From an uncultured Porphyromonadaceae bacterium (GTDB lineage: Bacteria > Bacteroidota > Bacteroidia > Bacteroidales > Muribaculaceae), in assembly GCA_938027385.1 (NCBI GenBank), contig CALJBF010000277.1, positions 1 to 7,859 on the forward strand: a stretch of DNA of 7,859 nucleotides, written 5' to 3'. The notes below the pieces were generated by a model that saw only the letters and a program-made list of their open reading frames with translations, searched no databases and was not told the origin of the DNA. This document shows positions 1-7,834 of this stretch, in pieces. Position 1 is the stretch's first letter; each line of letters starts with the position of its first letter. The position numbers were made by a program, and so were the translations under genes.

Positions 1-1002
1 GGCATTGTGCACGACTTTCAGCTCATCCTTGTCACCGCCGTAGTTGTGATATGCGGCGCCGGCGAGGTACTGTTTAGCGTCGGCATCCTCATAGATTTTG
101 GTGGGATAGCCCTTCTGTGAGTCGATGTTGTCGTAGTTGTAGTTATGGTCGAAGGCATAGATCTTGGTGTCGAGACCGGCTTTATTCAGGGCGGGGCCCA
201 GGCCGTTCTTCACGAAGTCGCGCTCTTCCTCCCAGCCCATGTACATCGAGGCGCTGTTGCCGCGGTTGAGGGGTTCGTTCTGGGGAGTGACGGAGTAGAT
301 CTTGATGCCGTTGTCGGCCATGGCCTTGATCCATTTGGCGAAATACTCGCCGTAGTCGGCATAGTATTTGGGGTTGAGCTGGCCCGAGGTCCATCCGTTG
401 TGCGGCTGAAGGTCGGTGAGGTTGTTGACCTTCATCCAGCGTGGGGCTGTCCAGGGGGTACCCATGATCTTGAGGTTCGGATTCACGGCCAGAATCTCCT
501 TGAGGATGGGAATCACATACTGTGTCTCCTCAGAGGTGAGGGCGAAGTTCTCGATACCCTCCTTGTCGCAGCAGGTGTATTCGCTCAGCGAGAAGTCGCT
601 GCAGCCGATAGAGATGCGCACGTAGCTGAAACCGAAACCCTTCTCGGGCGAGAATGTGGTCTCAAGGAACTCCTTGCGGTCTTCGGGCTTCATCTTGAGC
701 AGGTTGTAGCAGGTCGAGCCTGTCACGGCCACGCCGAAACCGTCCATGGTCTGGAATTCCTCGGAGGGCATGAGCTTTATGGTCGAGGGCGACATGTTGT
801 CGCGTGTGCTGAAATCGATCCACGACTCCTTGAGGTCCTGCGAGCGGTTGGATGTGGTGGTGATCACGCGCACGTCGCCTGAAGTCGGAGTTTCGGGAGT
901 CTCGGGGGCGGGAGGCAGAGGTCCCGGTTTGTCGTCGCCGCACGAGCTGAGAGCGAGCGCGCCGGCAGAGAGAGCTGAGGCTATGAAAAGTCTGTAGTTC
1001 AT
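1..1002 (-). CDS. GH30-family glycoside hydrolase lipoprotein, probable endo-beta-1,6-glucanase (3' end outside window)
   Basis: The visible 334 residues are the N-terminal part of a retaining glycoside hydrolase of family GH30; the gene runs off the window. Residues 1-21 form a lipoprotein signal ending in LALSSC, so Cys21 would be acylated. The following GDD resembles the Bacteroidetes surface-export signal, which suggests a cell-surface enzyme. A Pro/Thr/Glu-rich linker (about 27-42) precedes the catalytic domain. GH30 hallmarks are FQTMDGFGVAVTGSTCYN (83-100), SYVRISIG (126-133), MGTPWTAPRWMK (180-191) and SVTPQNEPLN (237-246), where Glu243 is the expected acid/base. The nucleophile Glu lies beyond the window. 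The sequence looks closest to bacterial GH30_3 beta-1,6-glucanases, often annotated as glucosylceramidase; the subfamily is inferred from memory of the family. Two further in-frame ATGs (1008 and 1023) could be the start. 1002 was chosen because it gives a 21-residue signal and follows an A-rich stretch. It lies about 126 bp after susD and is probably co-transcribed with it. Confidence 0.9.
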   Translation of the reverse strand, partial: MNYRLFIASALSAGALALSSCGDDKPGPLPPAPETPETPTSGDVRVITTTSNRSQDLKESWIDFSTRDNMSPSTIKLMPSEEFQTMDGFGVAVTGSTCYNLLKMKPEDRKEFLETTFSPEKGFGFSYVRISIGCSDFSLSEYTCCDKEGIENFALTSEETQYVIPILKEILAVNPNLKIMGTPWTAPRWMKVNNLTDLQPHNGWTSGQLNPKYYADYGEYFAKWIKAMADNGIKIYSVTPQNEPLNRGNSASMYMGWEEERDFVKNGLGPALNKAGLDTKIYAFDHNYNYDNIDSQKGYPTKIYEDADAKQYLAGAAYHNYGGDKDELKVVHNA

Positions 1003-1082
1003 TGTCATGTTTTTCTTATTCATATAAGTAACTGCCGGAACTGCAATTTATTGGGCCGTTTGATTTAATTAAGTCCTGTAGC

Positions 1083-1100
1083 CGGAAATTAACATTTCCG
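1083..1100. repeat. Stem-loop between susD and the GH30 gene
   Basis: CGGAAAT, a four-base loop, then ATTTCCG form a perfect 7-bp inverted repeat, 29 bp past the susD stop codon in the direction of transcription. No run of U follows it in the minus-strand transcript, so it is not a textbook intrinsic terminator. It could protect the susCD mRNA 3' end or reduce transcription into the GH30 gene. The rest of the gap (1003-1128) is AT-rich and holds an 8-bp TTAATTAA palindrome at 1065-1072. A weak -7-like TAAATTG also lies near 1049-1043, but no convincing promoter is present. Confidence 0.45.
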
Positions 1101-1128
1101 CGCAGTTACTCATATATGATGGTGGGGA

Positions 1129-2664
1129 TCAATAACCGGGGTTCTGTTTTACGTTGGGGTTGGTGTCGAGCACGCTCTGCGGGATGGGCAACAGATACGA
1201 GTTGGCCGAGAAGGGTACGGCCATGGGCAGACGGCCCGGGTCGTTGCGCTGTGCGGCGGCCATGGTCTCCTCAAGGATGTCGAGGCGCACCAGGTCATAC
1301 CAGCGCTCGCCCTCGCAGGCCAGCTCCAGACGACGCTCGTTCACGTAGGCCTGGAACAGGCTCTCTTTGTTGGCTTTCTCAGCTGCGGTGAGCTTGGCCA
1401 CGCCGGCGCGGGTGCGGATCTGGTCGATGATGTCGGCTGCTCCCTGCAGGTCGGTGTTCGGGCCCATGAGCAGAGCCTCGGCCTTGAGCAGCAGCACGTC
1501 GTCGTAGCGCAGGAAGTAGATGTTGCTGAACTCAGAGTGTACCTTGAACATGAAGGCGTAGTTGTCAGAGGGGTAGTAGTTGCTCCAGGGGCACTCGTAG
1601 TAGACCACGGTCTGTTCTTTGCGTTTCACGTCGCCCACCTTGTCGAATGCGGCGATCAGGTCGCGAGAGGGGGTGATCCACTTGGCCCACGAGAAACTGT
1701 TGTCCCAGTCGGCATAGCGGCGACCGTACATCATGTCGGCCCAGTTGCCCGAACCGGCGTAGTAGTGCAGCTCAAGAATCGACTCGGGGGTATTCTGCTT
1801 GAGCATGGTGGCGGTGAAACCGTCTTTCACGGGGCCGTCGACCGCAAAGCAGTCGGCGTATTCGGGGTTGAGGGCATAGCCGCGTGCGGTGAGCTGGTCA
1901 ACGTACTCGATTACTTTGCCATAGTCGCGCACGGCTTTCTCGCAGTAGATTTTGGCGAGCAGGCCGCGTGCCACATCCTTGCTGAAACGGGTCTTGTCGC
2001 CGTTCCCCTCGGGGGCGTAGCGCATGGCGTCGTCAAGGTCCTTGAGGATGTACTCGTATGCCTCGGCCTCGGTGTTCTGAGCGGGGAAATAGCTTTGGTA
2101 AGACTCCTCGATATTCTCTGAGGTGATGTCCTGCGGAATGGTGGTCACGATGGGAATGTTGCCCCACATGCGCACCATGCGGTACCAGATGAAAGCACGC
2201 ATGATCTCGGCCTGGCCGCGCATCACGTTCACCTCGTCGGGGGTGAGGCTTTTGTCGCCCACCGACTCCACGCCGATGATGAACTTGGTGCATTTGGCTG
2301 CCTGGAGCATGTAGTAGTCCCAGTCGCGGTTCACGCAGAGAGTTGTACCGTTGAGGTCGTTGGTGGCGGGGTCGACCACCTCAGAGCCGGTGGTGCCGGC
2401 GTATGCGTTGTCGCTGTGCACGTCGCCGATGAGCAGCCAGTCGAGCTGCAGGAAGTTCTGGTTGCCGCGGAAGTCCTCGTAGAGCTGTGTGAGGGCGCTC
2501 TCGGCTTCGGCGCGGTTCTTGTAAACGGTCAGATCCTCGGGGTTGGTGATCTGCTCGCCCTGCGTGATGTCAGAGTAGTCGCTGACAGGCTCATAGTCGA
2601 GGCCGCAGGAGGTGGCCATCAGGCCCAGGGCCGATATGCTGCTGATGATATATTTCAGTTTCAT
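1129..2664 (-). CDS. susD: SusD/RagB-family surface glycan-binding lipoprotein
   Basis: This is a 511-residue outer-membrane lipoprotein that forms a lid on the SusC transporter and binds oligosaccharides before import. Residues 1-20 are a lipoprotein signal (LMATSC, Cys20 acylated). The SusD-like N-terminal helical region includes RMVRMWGNIPIV (162-173), the usual conserved segment around the TPR-like fold. The C-terminal SusD domain shows FLRYDDVLLLKAEALL (384-399), NERRLELACEGERWYDLVR (442-460) and the family's typical C-terminus NPNVKQNPGY (502-511). The length is normal and the frame is intact. Aromatic residues in the 310-330 region (YADWDNSFSWAKW) are plausible contributors to glycan binding, but that is inference. 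The start lies 15 bp after the susC stop codon with no Shine-Dalgarno sequence, as is usual in Bacteroidetes, so it is almost certainly translated from the susC transcript. The symbol denotes family membership; this is not the starch-system gene itself. Confidence 0.96.
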   Translation of the reverse strand: MKLKYIISSISALGLMATSCGLDYEPVSDYSDITQGEQITNPEDLTVYKNRAEAESALTQLYEDFRGNQNFLQLDWLLIGDVHSDNAYAGTTGSEVVDPATNDLNGTTLCVNRDWDYYMLQAAKCTKFIIGVESVGDKSLTPDEVNVMRGQAEIMRAFIWYRMVRMWGNIPIVTTIPQDITSENIEESYQSYFPAQNTEAEAYEYILKDLDDAMRYAPEGNGDKTRFSKDVARGLLAKIYCEKAVRDYGKVIEYVDQLTARGYALNPEYADCFAVDGPVKDGFTATMLKQNTPESILELHYYAGSGNWADMMYGRRYADWDNSFSWAKWITPSRDLIAAFDKVGDVKRKEQTVVYYECPWSNYYPSDNYAFMFKVHSEFSNIYFLRYDDVLLLKAEALLMGPNTDLQGAADIIDQIRTRAGVAKLTAAEKANKESLFQAYVNERRLELACEGERWYDLVRLDILEETMAAAQRNDPGRLPMAVPFSANSYLLPIPQSVLDTNPNVKQNPGY

Positions 2665-2679
2665 GAGAGTTTGCTGATA

Positions 2680-5648
2680 TTAGAAGTCGATGTTGATGCC
2701 GAACACGTAGCTCTTGCAGTGGGGATAGGTACCCCAGTCGATGCCCTGCACGTGGCCGTTGTTGCCCCACTGGTTCACCTCGGGGTCCATGCCCGAATAG
2801 TGTGTGAAGGTGACGAGGTTCGATGCCGTGAAGTAGGGCTGGATGCGCGAGATGCCGAGTTTCTTCATCCACTGGCCGCGGATGTCATAAGAGAGCGAGA
2901 TGTCTTTGATGCGCAGGTAGCTGCCGTCTTCGATGAAGTAGGTAGAGTTGCGCATGTTCCAGCCGGCCTTGGGCACGTCGGTGATCTGACCGGGGATGCG
3001 CCAGCGGTAAAGCACCTGTCTGGTCTGGTTCTTGCCGTCATACATGCCTTCGGTCTCCATGCGCGAGGCGTTGAAGATGTCGTTGCCGTATGCGCCCTGA
3101 AGGAAGATGCTCAGGTTGAAACCTTTGTACGAGAAGGTGTTGGTCATACCGAATGTGAAGTCGGGGTTGGGATCGCCGATGTATGTGCGGTCTGACGACG
3201 AGATGCGGCCGTCGCCGTTGAGGTCTTCGTAGATCATCATACCGGTCTCGGGGTCAACGCCGTTGGCGATGTAGCCGTAGAAACCGCCCAGCGCGCGGCC
3301 CGGTTCGTTGCGTACCACAGCCTCGTTCACGGTCTCGCTGGTCACGGCGTCGAGATATACCTTCTGGAGCTCGAGCTTGTCGAGACGGTTCTTGTTGAAC
3401 GACATGTTGAGGTTCGTGGTCCACGAGAACTCACCCTCGAAGTTGTGTGAGGTGATGCTGAACTCGAAACCTTTGTTGGTCATCTCGCCTTCGTTACGCT
3501 GGATCGAGCTTGCGGCTGCGGCACCCGAGGGGAGATCGACGTTCATGAGCATGTCGGTGGTCTTCTTGTAGTACCAGTCGGCGCTGAACTCGATGCGGTT
3601 GTTCAGGACCGAGAAGTCGACGCCGACACCGGTCTGGGTGGTTGTCTCCCAGGTGAGGTCGCGTGTGCGAAGGTTGGCCTGCGAGAGTGTGGGGACTGAA
3701 GTGCCCTTGCCCTCTTCGAACCAGGGCTGGCGGTTGATGTTGTAGCGCTGCAGGTAGGCATAGTCGCCGACGCCGTTCTGGTTACCGGTCTTACCCCAGC
3801 CTGCACGGAGTTTCAGGTCATTGAGCCACTGTACGTCCTTGAGCCATGACTCCTGCGAGATGCGCCATGCGGCGGATACCGAGGGGAATACTTTCCAGCG
3901 GTGGTCGGGGTGCAGTTTCGACGAGCCGTCGTAGCGGATGTTGGCGCTCACGAGGTATTTCGAGTCGAAGTTGTACGATACACGGCCCAGGTATGAGAAG
4001 ATACCCCATGTCGAGCCGGCCGAGCCTGTGCCTGTCCAGCTGATCATGTTGGCGGCGTTAAGGGTCTGGATCTTGCCGTTCATGTAATACTGGCCGTTGA
4101 TCCAGTTGTTGGTGTAGTGCGAGTCGGTCCACGATGTACCGGCCATTACGCCGAATTTGTTCTTGCCGAACGAGAAGTCGTAGTTGGCCACGTTATCCCA
4201 TGTGAGCACGGTGTTCATGTTGCGGCCGTCGTAGCCTGTACCCCCCTGTTCGCGGCCGTAGGTCGTTGTCTCGGGGTCCAGGAACGAGGTGTCCCAGGCA
4301 TTGCGGCGGTCCATTGTGAACTTGCTTGAGAAGGTGAGGCCGTCGATTATGTTGAACAGCAGTTCGCCCGATGCGATGATGCGGTTTTCGCGCGAGCGGT
4401 TTGACTTCTGTCGTGCCTCGTTCTCAATCGGGCTCTGCATGTTCAGGCCGTAGAAGTTGTTATAGTAGCGTGTGGGGTTTTCGGGATCCCAGATGGGAGC
4501 GTAGCGCGGGGTGTTGATCACGGCGAGAACCACACCGCCGCGGTTGCCGACGGTACCCATGGCGCCGCCGCCGTTCGACGAGTAGTCAGAGTAGACGATG
4601 TTGGCCTTGGCGGTGAGCCATTTGCGAACCTTGCCCTCGATATTGGCACGGAAGTTGAAACGCTTGAAGAACGAGCTCTTCAGGATACCCTGGTCTTTCT
4701 GGAAACCGCCTGAGAGGTAATATTTGATTTCTCGGAGTTCTGTGAGATGGCAAGCTGGTAGTTCTGGGTGTTACCGGTGCGGTAGGTCTCGTCGAACCAG
4801 TCGGTCTGGTCGGTGAGGCCGTCGGGCAGGTGTACCAGGCCGATTTCGTCCATGAGCTCCTTGTATTCGGCTGTGTTGAGCACGTCGATCTTCTTGGCAA
4901 CGCGTGTGAAACCGCCCTGGATGTTGAGTGAGATCTTGGCGTCGCCTGATTTGCCTGATTTCGTGGTGATGAGCACAACGCCGTTGGCACCGCGCGAACC
5001 GTAGATTGCGGCCGACGAGGCATCCTTGAGAATCTGCATGTTCTCGATGTCGCCGGGGGCAAGGAAGTTCACGTTGTCGACGGGAACACCGTCAACTACA
5101 TAAAGAGGCTCGTTGCTGCCGTTGAACGATGTAGTACCGCGCACGCGCACTGTCATGCCTGCGCCGGGGGCACCGGTGGGCTGCTGTACGGATACACCGG
5201 ATGCTTTGCCCTGCAGGGCCTGGGCGGCCGACACGATGGGACGGTTTGCCAGAGCCTCTTCACCAACGGTAGATACGGCTGTTGTAAGGTCTTTGCGTTT
5301 CACCGAGCCGTAGCCGATAACGACTACCTCGTCGAGTGTGTTGGTGTCTTCTGAAAGAAAGACTTTCATTCCGGCGGCTGCCTTGTGCTCCTGGGGGGCA
5401 TAGCCGATGTAGGAGAATACCAGCGTGGATCCTTCGGGAACGCTGAGCTGGAAGTTGCCGTCGATGTCAGTGGCTGTTCCCGTCGCGGGATGTCCTTTGA
5501 CTACGACGCTTACGCCGATAAGCGGCTCATCGGTCGAGTCGAGCACGGTGCCTGACGCGGTGATGTCGGCGGCGAATGCCGGCAGACTCCCGAGCAGAAC
5601 CATTACCAGACCCAGGGCCAATGGTAAAAGATTGCACTTTGTTTTCAT
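2680..5648 (-). pseudogene. susC: SusC/RagA-family TonB-dependent outer-membrane transporter, frameshifted
   Basis: The product is an outer-membrane beta-barrel that imports oligosaccharides using TonB energy. Residues 1-26 are a Sec signal peptide (cleavage near AFA/AD). A carboxypeptidase-regulatory-like domain (about 28-100) follows, then the SusC signature TNTLDEVVVIGYG (102-114) and the plug domain (about 115-235, with YVVDGVPVDNVN and ILKDASSAAIYGSRGANGV). The barrel ends in the aromatic C-terminus GINIDF. The first frame runs from 5648 and hits a stop at 4680-4682 after 322 residues. The second frame supplies the rest and is homologous from TAT at 4722 (YYLSGGFQKDQGIL) to the stop at 2680. 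Adding one base near 4723-4725 restores a 989-residue protein of normal family length, with EKS(N/K)YYLSGG across the join. There is no N-terminal STN domain, so it is not the type that signals through an anti-sigma factor. The lesion may be a true mutation or a sequencing or assembly error. Apart from it, everything downstream looks well conserved. Confidence 0.93.
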
Positions 5649-5712
5649 GCGGGGTTAGTTTTAAGTTATGTTGATGATATTAGTTTCGCGGTTCGGTGGC
5701 TTTACAGCAATG

Positions 5713-5800
5713 ATGTGATCTGGCCTGCATAATTATGTGATGAACGGCACCGGGCGATATGCGATGTGATGACGTGTCGTATCATGGCATAATCGTGATG
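5713..5800. repeat. ATGTGATG-type direct repeats in the susC leader
   Basis: On the plus strand, ATGTGATG occurs exactly at 5735-5742 and 5764-5771. ATGTGAT occurs at 5713-5719 and the variant TCGTGATG at 5793-5800. The starts are 22, 29 and 29 bp apart. Two copies also share the preceding bases: GCATAATTATGTGATG (5727-5742) and GCATAATCGTGATG (5787-5800). The copies lie downstream of the proposed susC promoter, so they could be protein-binding sites or parts of a leader RNA. Their function is unknown. Confidence 0.5.
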
Positions 5801-5822
5801 GCGAGAAGATTTTTTTACAGTT

Positions 5823-5831
5823 GCAAAGTTA
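5823..5831 (-). promoter_or_regulatory. Candidate Bacteroidetes -7 promoter element for susC
   Basis: The minus strand reads TAACTTTGC, a full match to the Bacteroidetes primary-sigma -7 consensus TAnnTTTGY. No TTTG is present at the usual -33 distance upstream, which would fit a promoter that depends on an activator. Transcription would begin near 5815-5818, giving a leader of roughly 165-170 nt before the susC start. Confidence 0.55.
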
Positions 5832-5981
5832 GTGCATAAAGTAGTCGGCTCTATGCGCGGGTAAATCGGGAGGTAAACTGTTGAAGAGTGTTAAATGTCG
5901 GATTTATAGCGCGTTGATGCCTCCGAGATTCATAAAAAAAGTAAAATTGTGATGACGCTTGTAAAAGAATCAGGTAGGGCG

Positions 5982-7736
5982 TTAGGCCGGTCGGTCAATG
6001 AATTTTCCCAGTTTTCTGACCTCTTCGGCAAAATCTTTCTTGGGTACGAGCGCCTTGTTGCGCACGCGGAACCGGTTGTTGTAGACGGTCTGCGGCGAAC
6101 AGTGCAGGAACTCGGCGATCTTCACGCTGTCCGTGATGCCGAGCCTTACCAGGGCATAGATGCGAAGCTCGGTGTTGAGCAGTTCACCCTCTTTGGGGAT
6201 GATGCGCTTGTCGTCCTGCAGCAGTGCGTTGAAGTCGTTAACGAAGTCGGGATAGATATGCAGGAAGATTGTGTCGAACGACCGGTAGAACTCCCTGAGC
6301 TCATCTTTCATCATGTCGGTGCTCGATGTCTCGTCGACGATATCCTTGAACTTGCGTGTCATGGCCTTCATGTGGATGTTCTTCCGGAATTCCTCGAGCT
6401 TGCCGATATAATCCGAGCAGATGGTGAAGATGTAGCCGATGTATTCCTCTTTCACATAGTTGGCCTCGCTGAGTTCGTCATTTTTCACCTTGAGGTCATC
6501 GTTCAGGGCAGTGAGCCGGGCGTTGGCCTCGTTGAGCCTTGTATTGGCCTCGTTGAGCTGTTTGTGGGCTTCGGAAAGCTCTGCCACATTGCCGGTGAGC
6601 TTTTTGTTGGCGGCGTCGAGACTGCGGCGGTGCAGGCGCAGGCGCCTGTTCTGCACGATGATGATGCCTATGGTGGTGGCAAGAACCGTGGCAAGTATGC
6701 ACACCAACACCAGGAACAGGGTGGTGCGGTGCTGTGACCGGCGGTTGCGTTCCTGCCAGGCTTTGTTGATGTTGTCTATTGTCTCGGAGATTCCGAAGGC
6801 CCTCACGCGGTTTGGATATGAGATTGCCTTGTTGAGGCTGTAGTTTATATAGTGGTAGGCGTGGTCGATGTCGCCGTTGCCGTTCTCGAACATCAGTTTG
6901 GCCAGCTCTTCGAGCGATGCTATCTCGGCGTTGGCGGTGCGCACGTCGACGATTGCCGATAGCGCCATGTATTTCTTCGCGCTGTCGATGTTACCGTTCT
7001 GCTGGTACAGTCGTGCCAGTATATAGGCGTCTTTGGCGTCCTGATGGGCATCGAGGCCCGATCCGGCAAGTTTGCGTTTCAGGGCGCCGATGACATCGGC
7101 CGTTGATTTGTCGGTGCCAAGGATATCCCACCCGCGGTACCACAGGTATTCAGGGTGTGTGGAATCAATCACGGCCATTATCGAGTCCTTGTAGATGCGC
7201 TCGCGCATGTAGTAGTCGCTTGCCTCGTCGCCTCCTGCATAGTTGCCCAGATGGCTGTAGAGGTAAATCATCTGTCCGTAATATTCGGTGAGCAGTTCTT
7301 TTGACACATCTTTGCGGTCTATGGCCGACATAATGTCGAGAGCCTCCTTCAGCAGACCGGATCCGGTGAGCAGGCTTGCTTTCCTGATTTTATTGCGTGT
7401 CAGCCATTCTGTATTCCCGGTACGTTCAGCAATGGCGATGCTCTGGTCGATGTATTTCTTTGCCGAGTCTGAATTGTAGGGGAAGAATTCGCCTGCGAGC
7501 ATGTTGGTAAACATGTAGCGGTCGGAGGCCGACTGGGCGCCGTTGAGTTTCTGCCTCAGCTCGGCTATCCTGATCAGTTTTGCACGCTCAATGTCATCGC
7601 GCTGTTCGATAAGTGAGTCAAGCGTGGCGATATTGACTGGTTCGGCGCCGGTATCGGAATGCCGTGACGAGCACGCCGTCAATGATGATATTTGGAAGAA
7701 AACTAACAGCAATAAGGGATATATCAGGTGTTTCAT
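5982..7736 (-). CDS. DUF6377-type transmembrane transcriptional regulator
   Basis: This 584-residue protein has the layout of the PUL-linked DUF6377 family: an exported sensor region joined to a cytoplasmic DNA-binding end. Residues 1-22 are a signal peptide with a lipobox-like LTAC (Cys22). Residues 35-310 are helical and TPR-like, starting with LDSLIEQRDDIERAKLIRI, and would lie in the periplasm. A single membrane helix spans about 338-361 and is followed by basic QNRRLRLHRR. A heptad coiled coil (about 366-428, repeats such as QLNEANTRLNEAN) leads into EEYIGYIFTICSDYIGKLEEF. The C-terminus (about 515-565) contains ELRIYALVRLGITDSVKIAEF and SPQTVYNNRFRVRNKA, a LuxR/sigma-region-4-like helix-turn-helix. 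The reading frame stays open upstream to at least 7856, but the signal peptide fixes the start at 7736. Family assignment is from recognised sequence pattern. Its role as activator of the adjacent susC operon is inferred from position; the ligand is unknown. Confidence 0.85.
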   Translation of the reverse strand: MKHLIYPLLLLVFFQISSLTACSSRHSDTGAEPVNIATLDSLIEQRDDIERAKLIRIAELRQKLNGAQSASDRYMFTNMLAGEFFPYNSDSAKKYIDQSIAIAERTGNTEWLTRNKIRKASLLTGSGLLKEALDIMSAIDRKDVSKELLTEYYGQMIYLYSHLGNYAGGDEASDYYMRERIYKDSIMAVIDSTHPEYLWYRGWDILGTDKSTADVIGALKRKLAGSGLDAHQDAKDAYILARLYQQNGNIDSAKKYMALSAIVDVRTANAEIASLEELAKLMFENGNGDIDHAYHYINYSLNKAISYPNRVRAFGISETIDNINKAWQERNRRSQHRTTLFLVLVCILATVLATTIGIIIVQNRRLRLHRRSLDAANKKLTGNVAELSEAHKQLNEANTRLNEANARLTALNDDLKVKNDELSEANYVKEEYIGYIFTICSDYIGKLEEFRKNIHMKAMTRKFKDIVDETSSTDMMKDELREFYRSFDTIFLHIYPDFVNDFNALLQDDKRIIPKEGELLNTELRIYALVRLGITDSVKIAEFLHCSPQTVYNNRFRVRNKALVPKKDFAEEVRKLGKFIDRPA

Positions 7737-7792
7737 GGCCGTTGGGTATCGAATCGGAGAGTGTGGCGACTGAGATGACTGGAGTTTAGCCC

Positions 7793-7826
7793 CCGGTCTG
7801 ACGGGGCGCTGAGCACGGCAGACCGG
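7793..7826. repeat. GC-rich inverted repeat upstream of the regulator gene
   Basis: CCGGTCTG (7793-7800) and CAGACCGG (7819-7826) are perfect 8-bp inverted arms separated by 18 bp. They could fold into a stable stem-loop in RNA or serve as a two-half-site protein-binding site. No T-run follows on either strand, so an ordinary terminator is not supported. The site lies 57-90 bp upstream of the regulator start codon. Confidence 0.5.
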
Positions 7827-7834
7827 CGAGGGGG

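Larger units (their letters stand above)
5649..5981 (-). other. 333-bp non-coding region between regulator gene and susC
   Basis: No credible gene was found here on either strand. Read in the transcribed direction, the region holds a T7 run at 5940-5934 shortly after the regulator stop codon. There is no strong GC-rich stem before it, so any terminator would be weak. A -7 promoter element follows at 5831-5823, and then a leader of roughly 165-170 nt containing several direct repeats. The heptamer TTTACAG (plus strand) occurs at both 5701-5707 and 5814-5820, bracketing the repeat-bearing part. The long leader suggests that susC is controlled separately from the regulator gene. Confidence 0.7.

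Noticed and set aside
145..882. Long plus-strand open frame opposite the GH30 gene
   Set aside because: It is antisense to a clear GH30 domain; the translation is rich in V, H, G and A, as expected for the reverse complement of GC-rich codons, and shows no recognisable family.
1537..2121. Plus-strand open frame opposite susD
   Set aside because: Shadow of the well-supported SusD coding sequence, with the same compositional bias and no domain.
2416..3195. 259-residue plus-strand open frame spanning the susC/susD junction
   Set aside because: It crosses two genuine genes on the other strand, and its composition matches an antisense artefact.
4716..4730. Programmed -1 ribosomal frameshift in susC
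   Set aside because: The local bases (A TCA AAT in the zero frame) do not form an X XXY YYZ slippery heptamer, and I know of no such frameshifting in SusC genes.
4586..5062. Minus-strand open frame overlapping the susC frameshift region
   Set aside because: It is the wrong frame of susC: its translation is Ser/Thr/Pro/Arg-rich without homology, while the other two frames together give a continuous SusC sequence.
5934..5940. T7 run after the regulator as an intrinsic terminator
   Set aside because: Only a weak 4-bp ACGC/GCGT pairing precedes it, so no convincing stem supports termination.
5949..6737. 262-residue plus-strand open frame starting in the intergenic region
   Set aside because: Nearly all of it is antisense to the regulator's HTH and coiled coil, and the protein has no recognisable motif.
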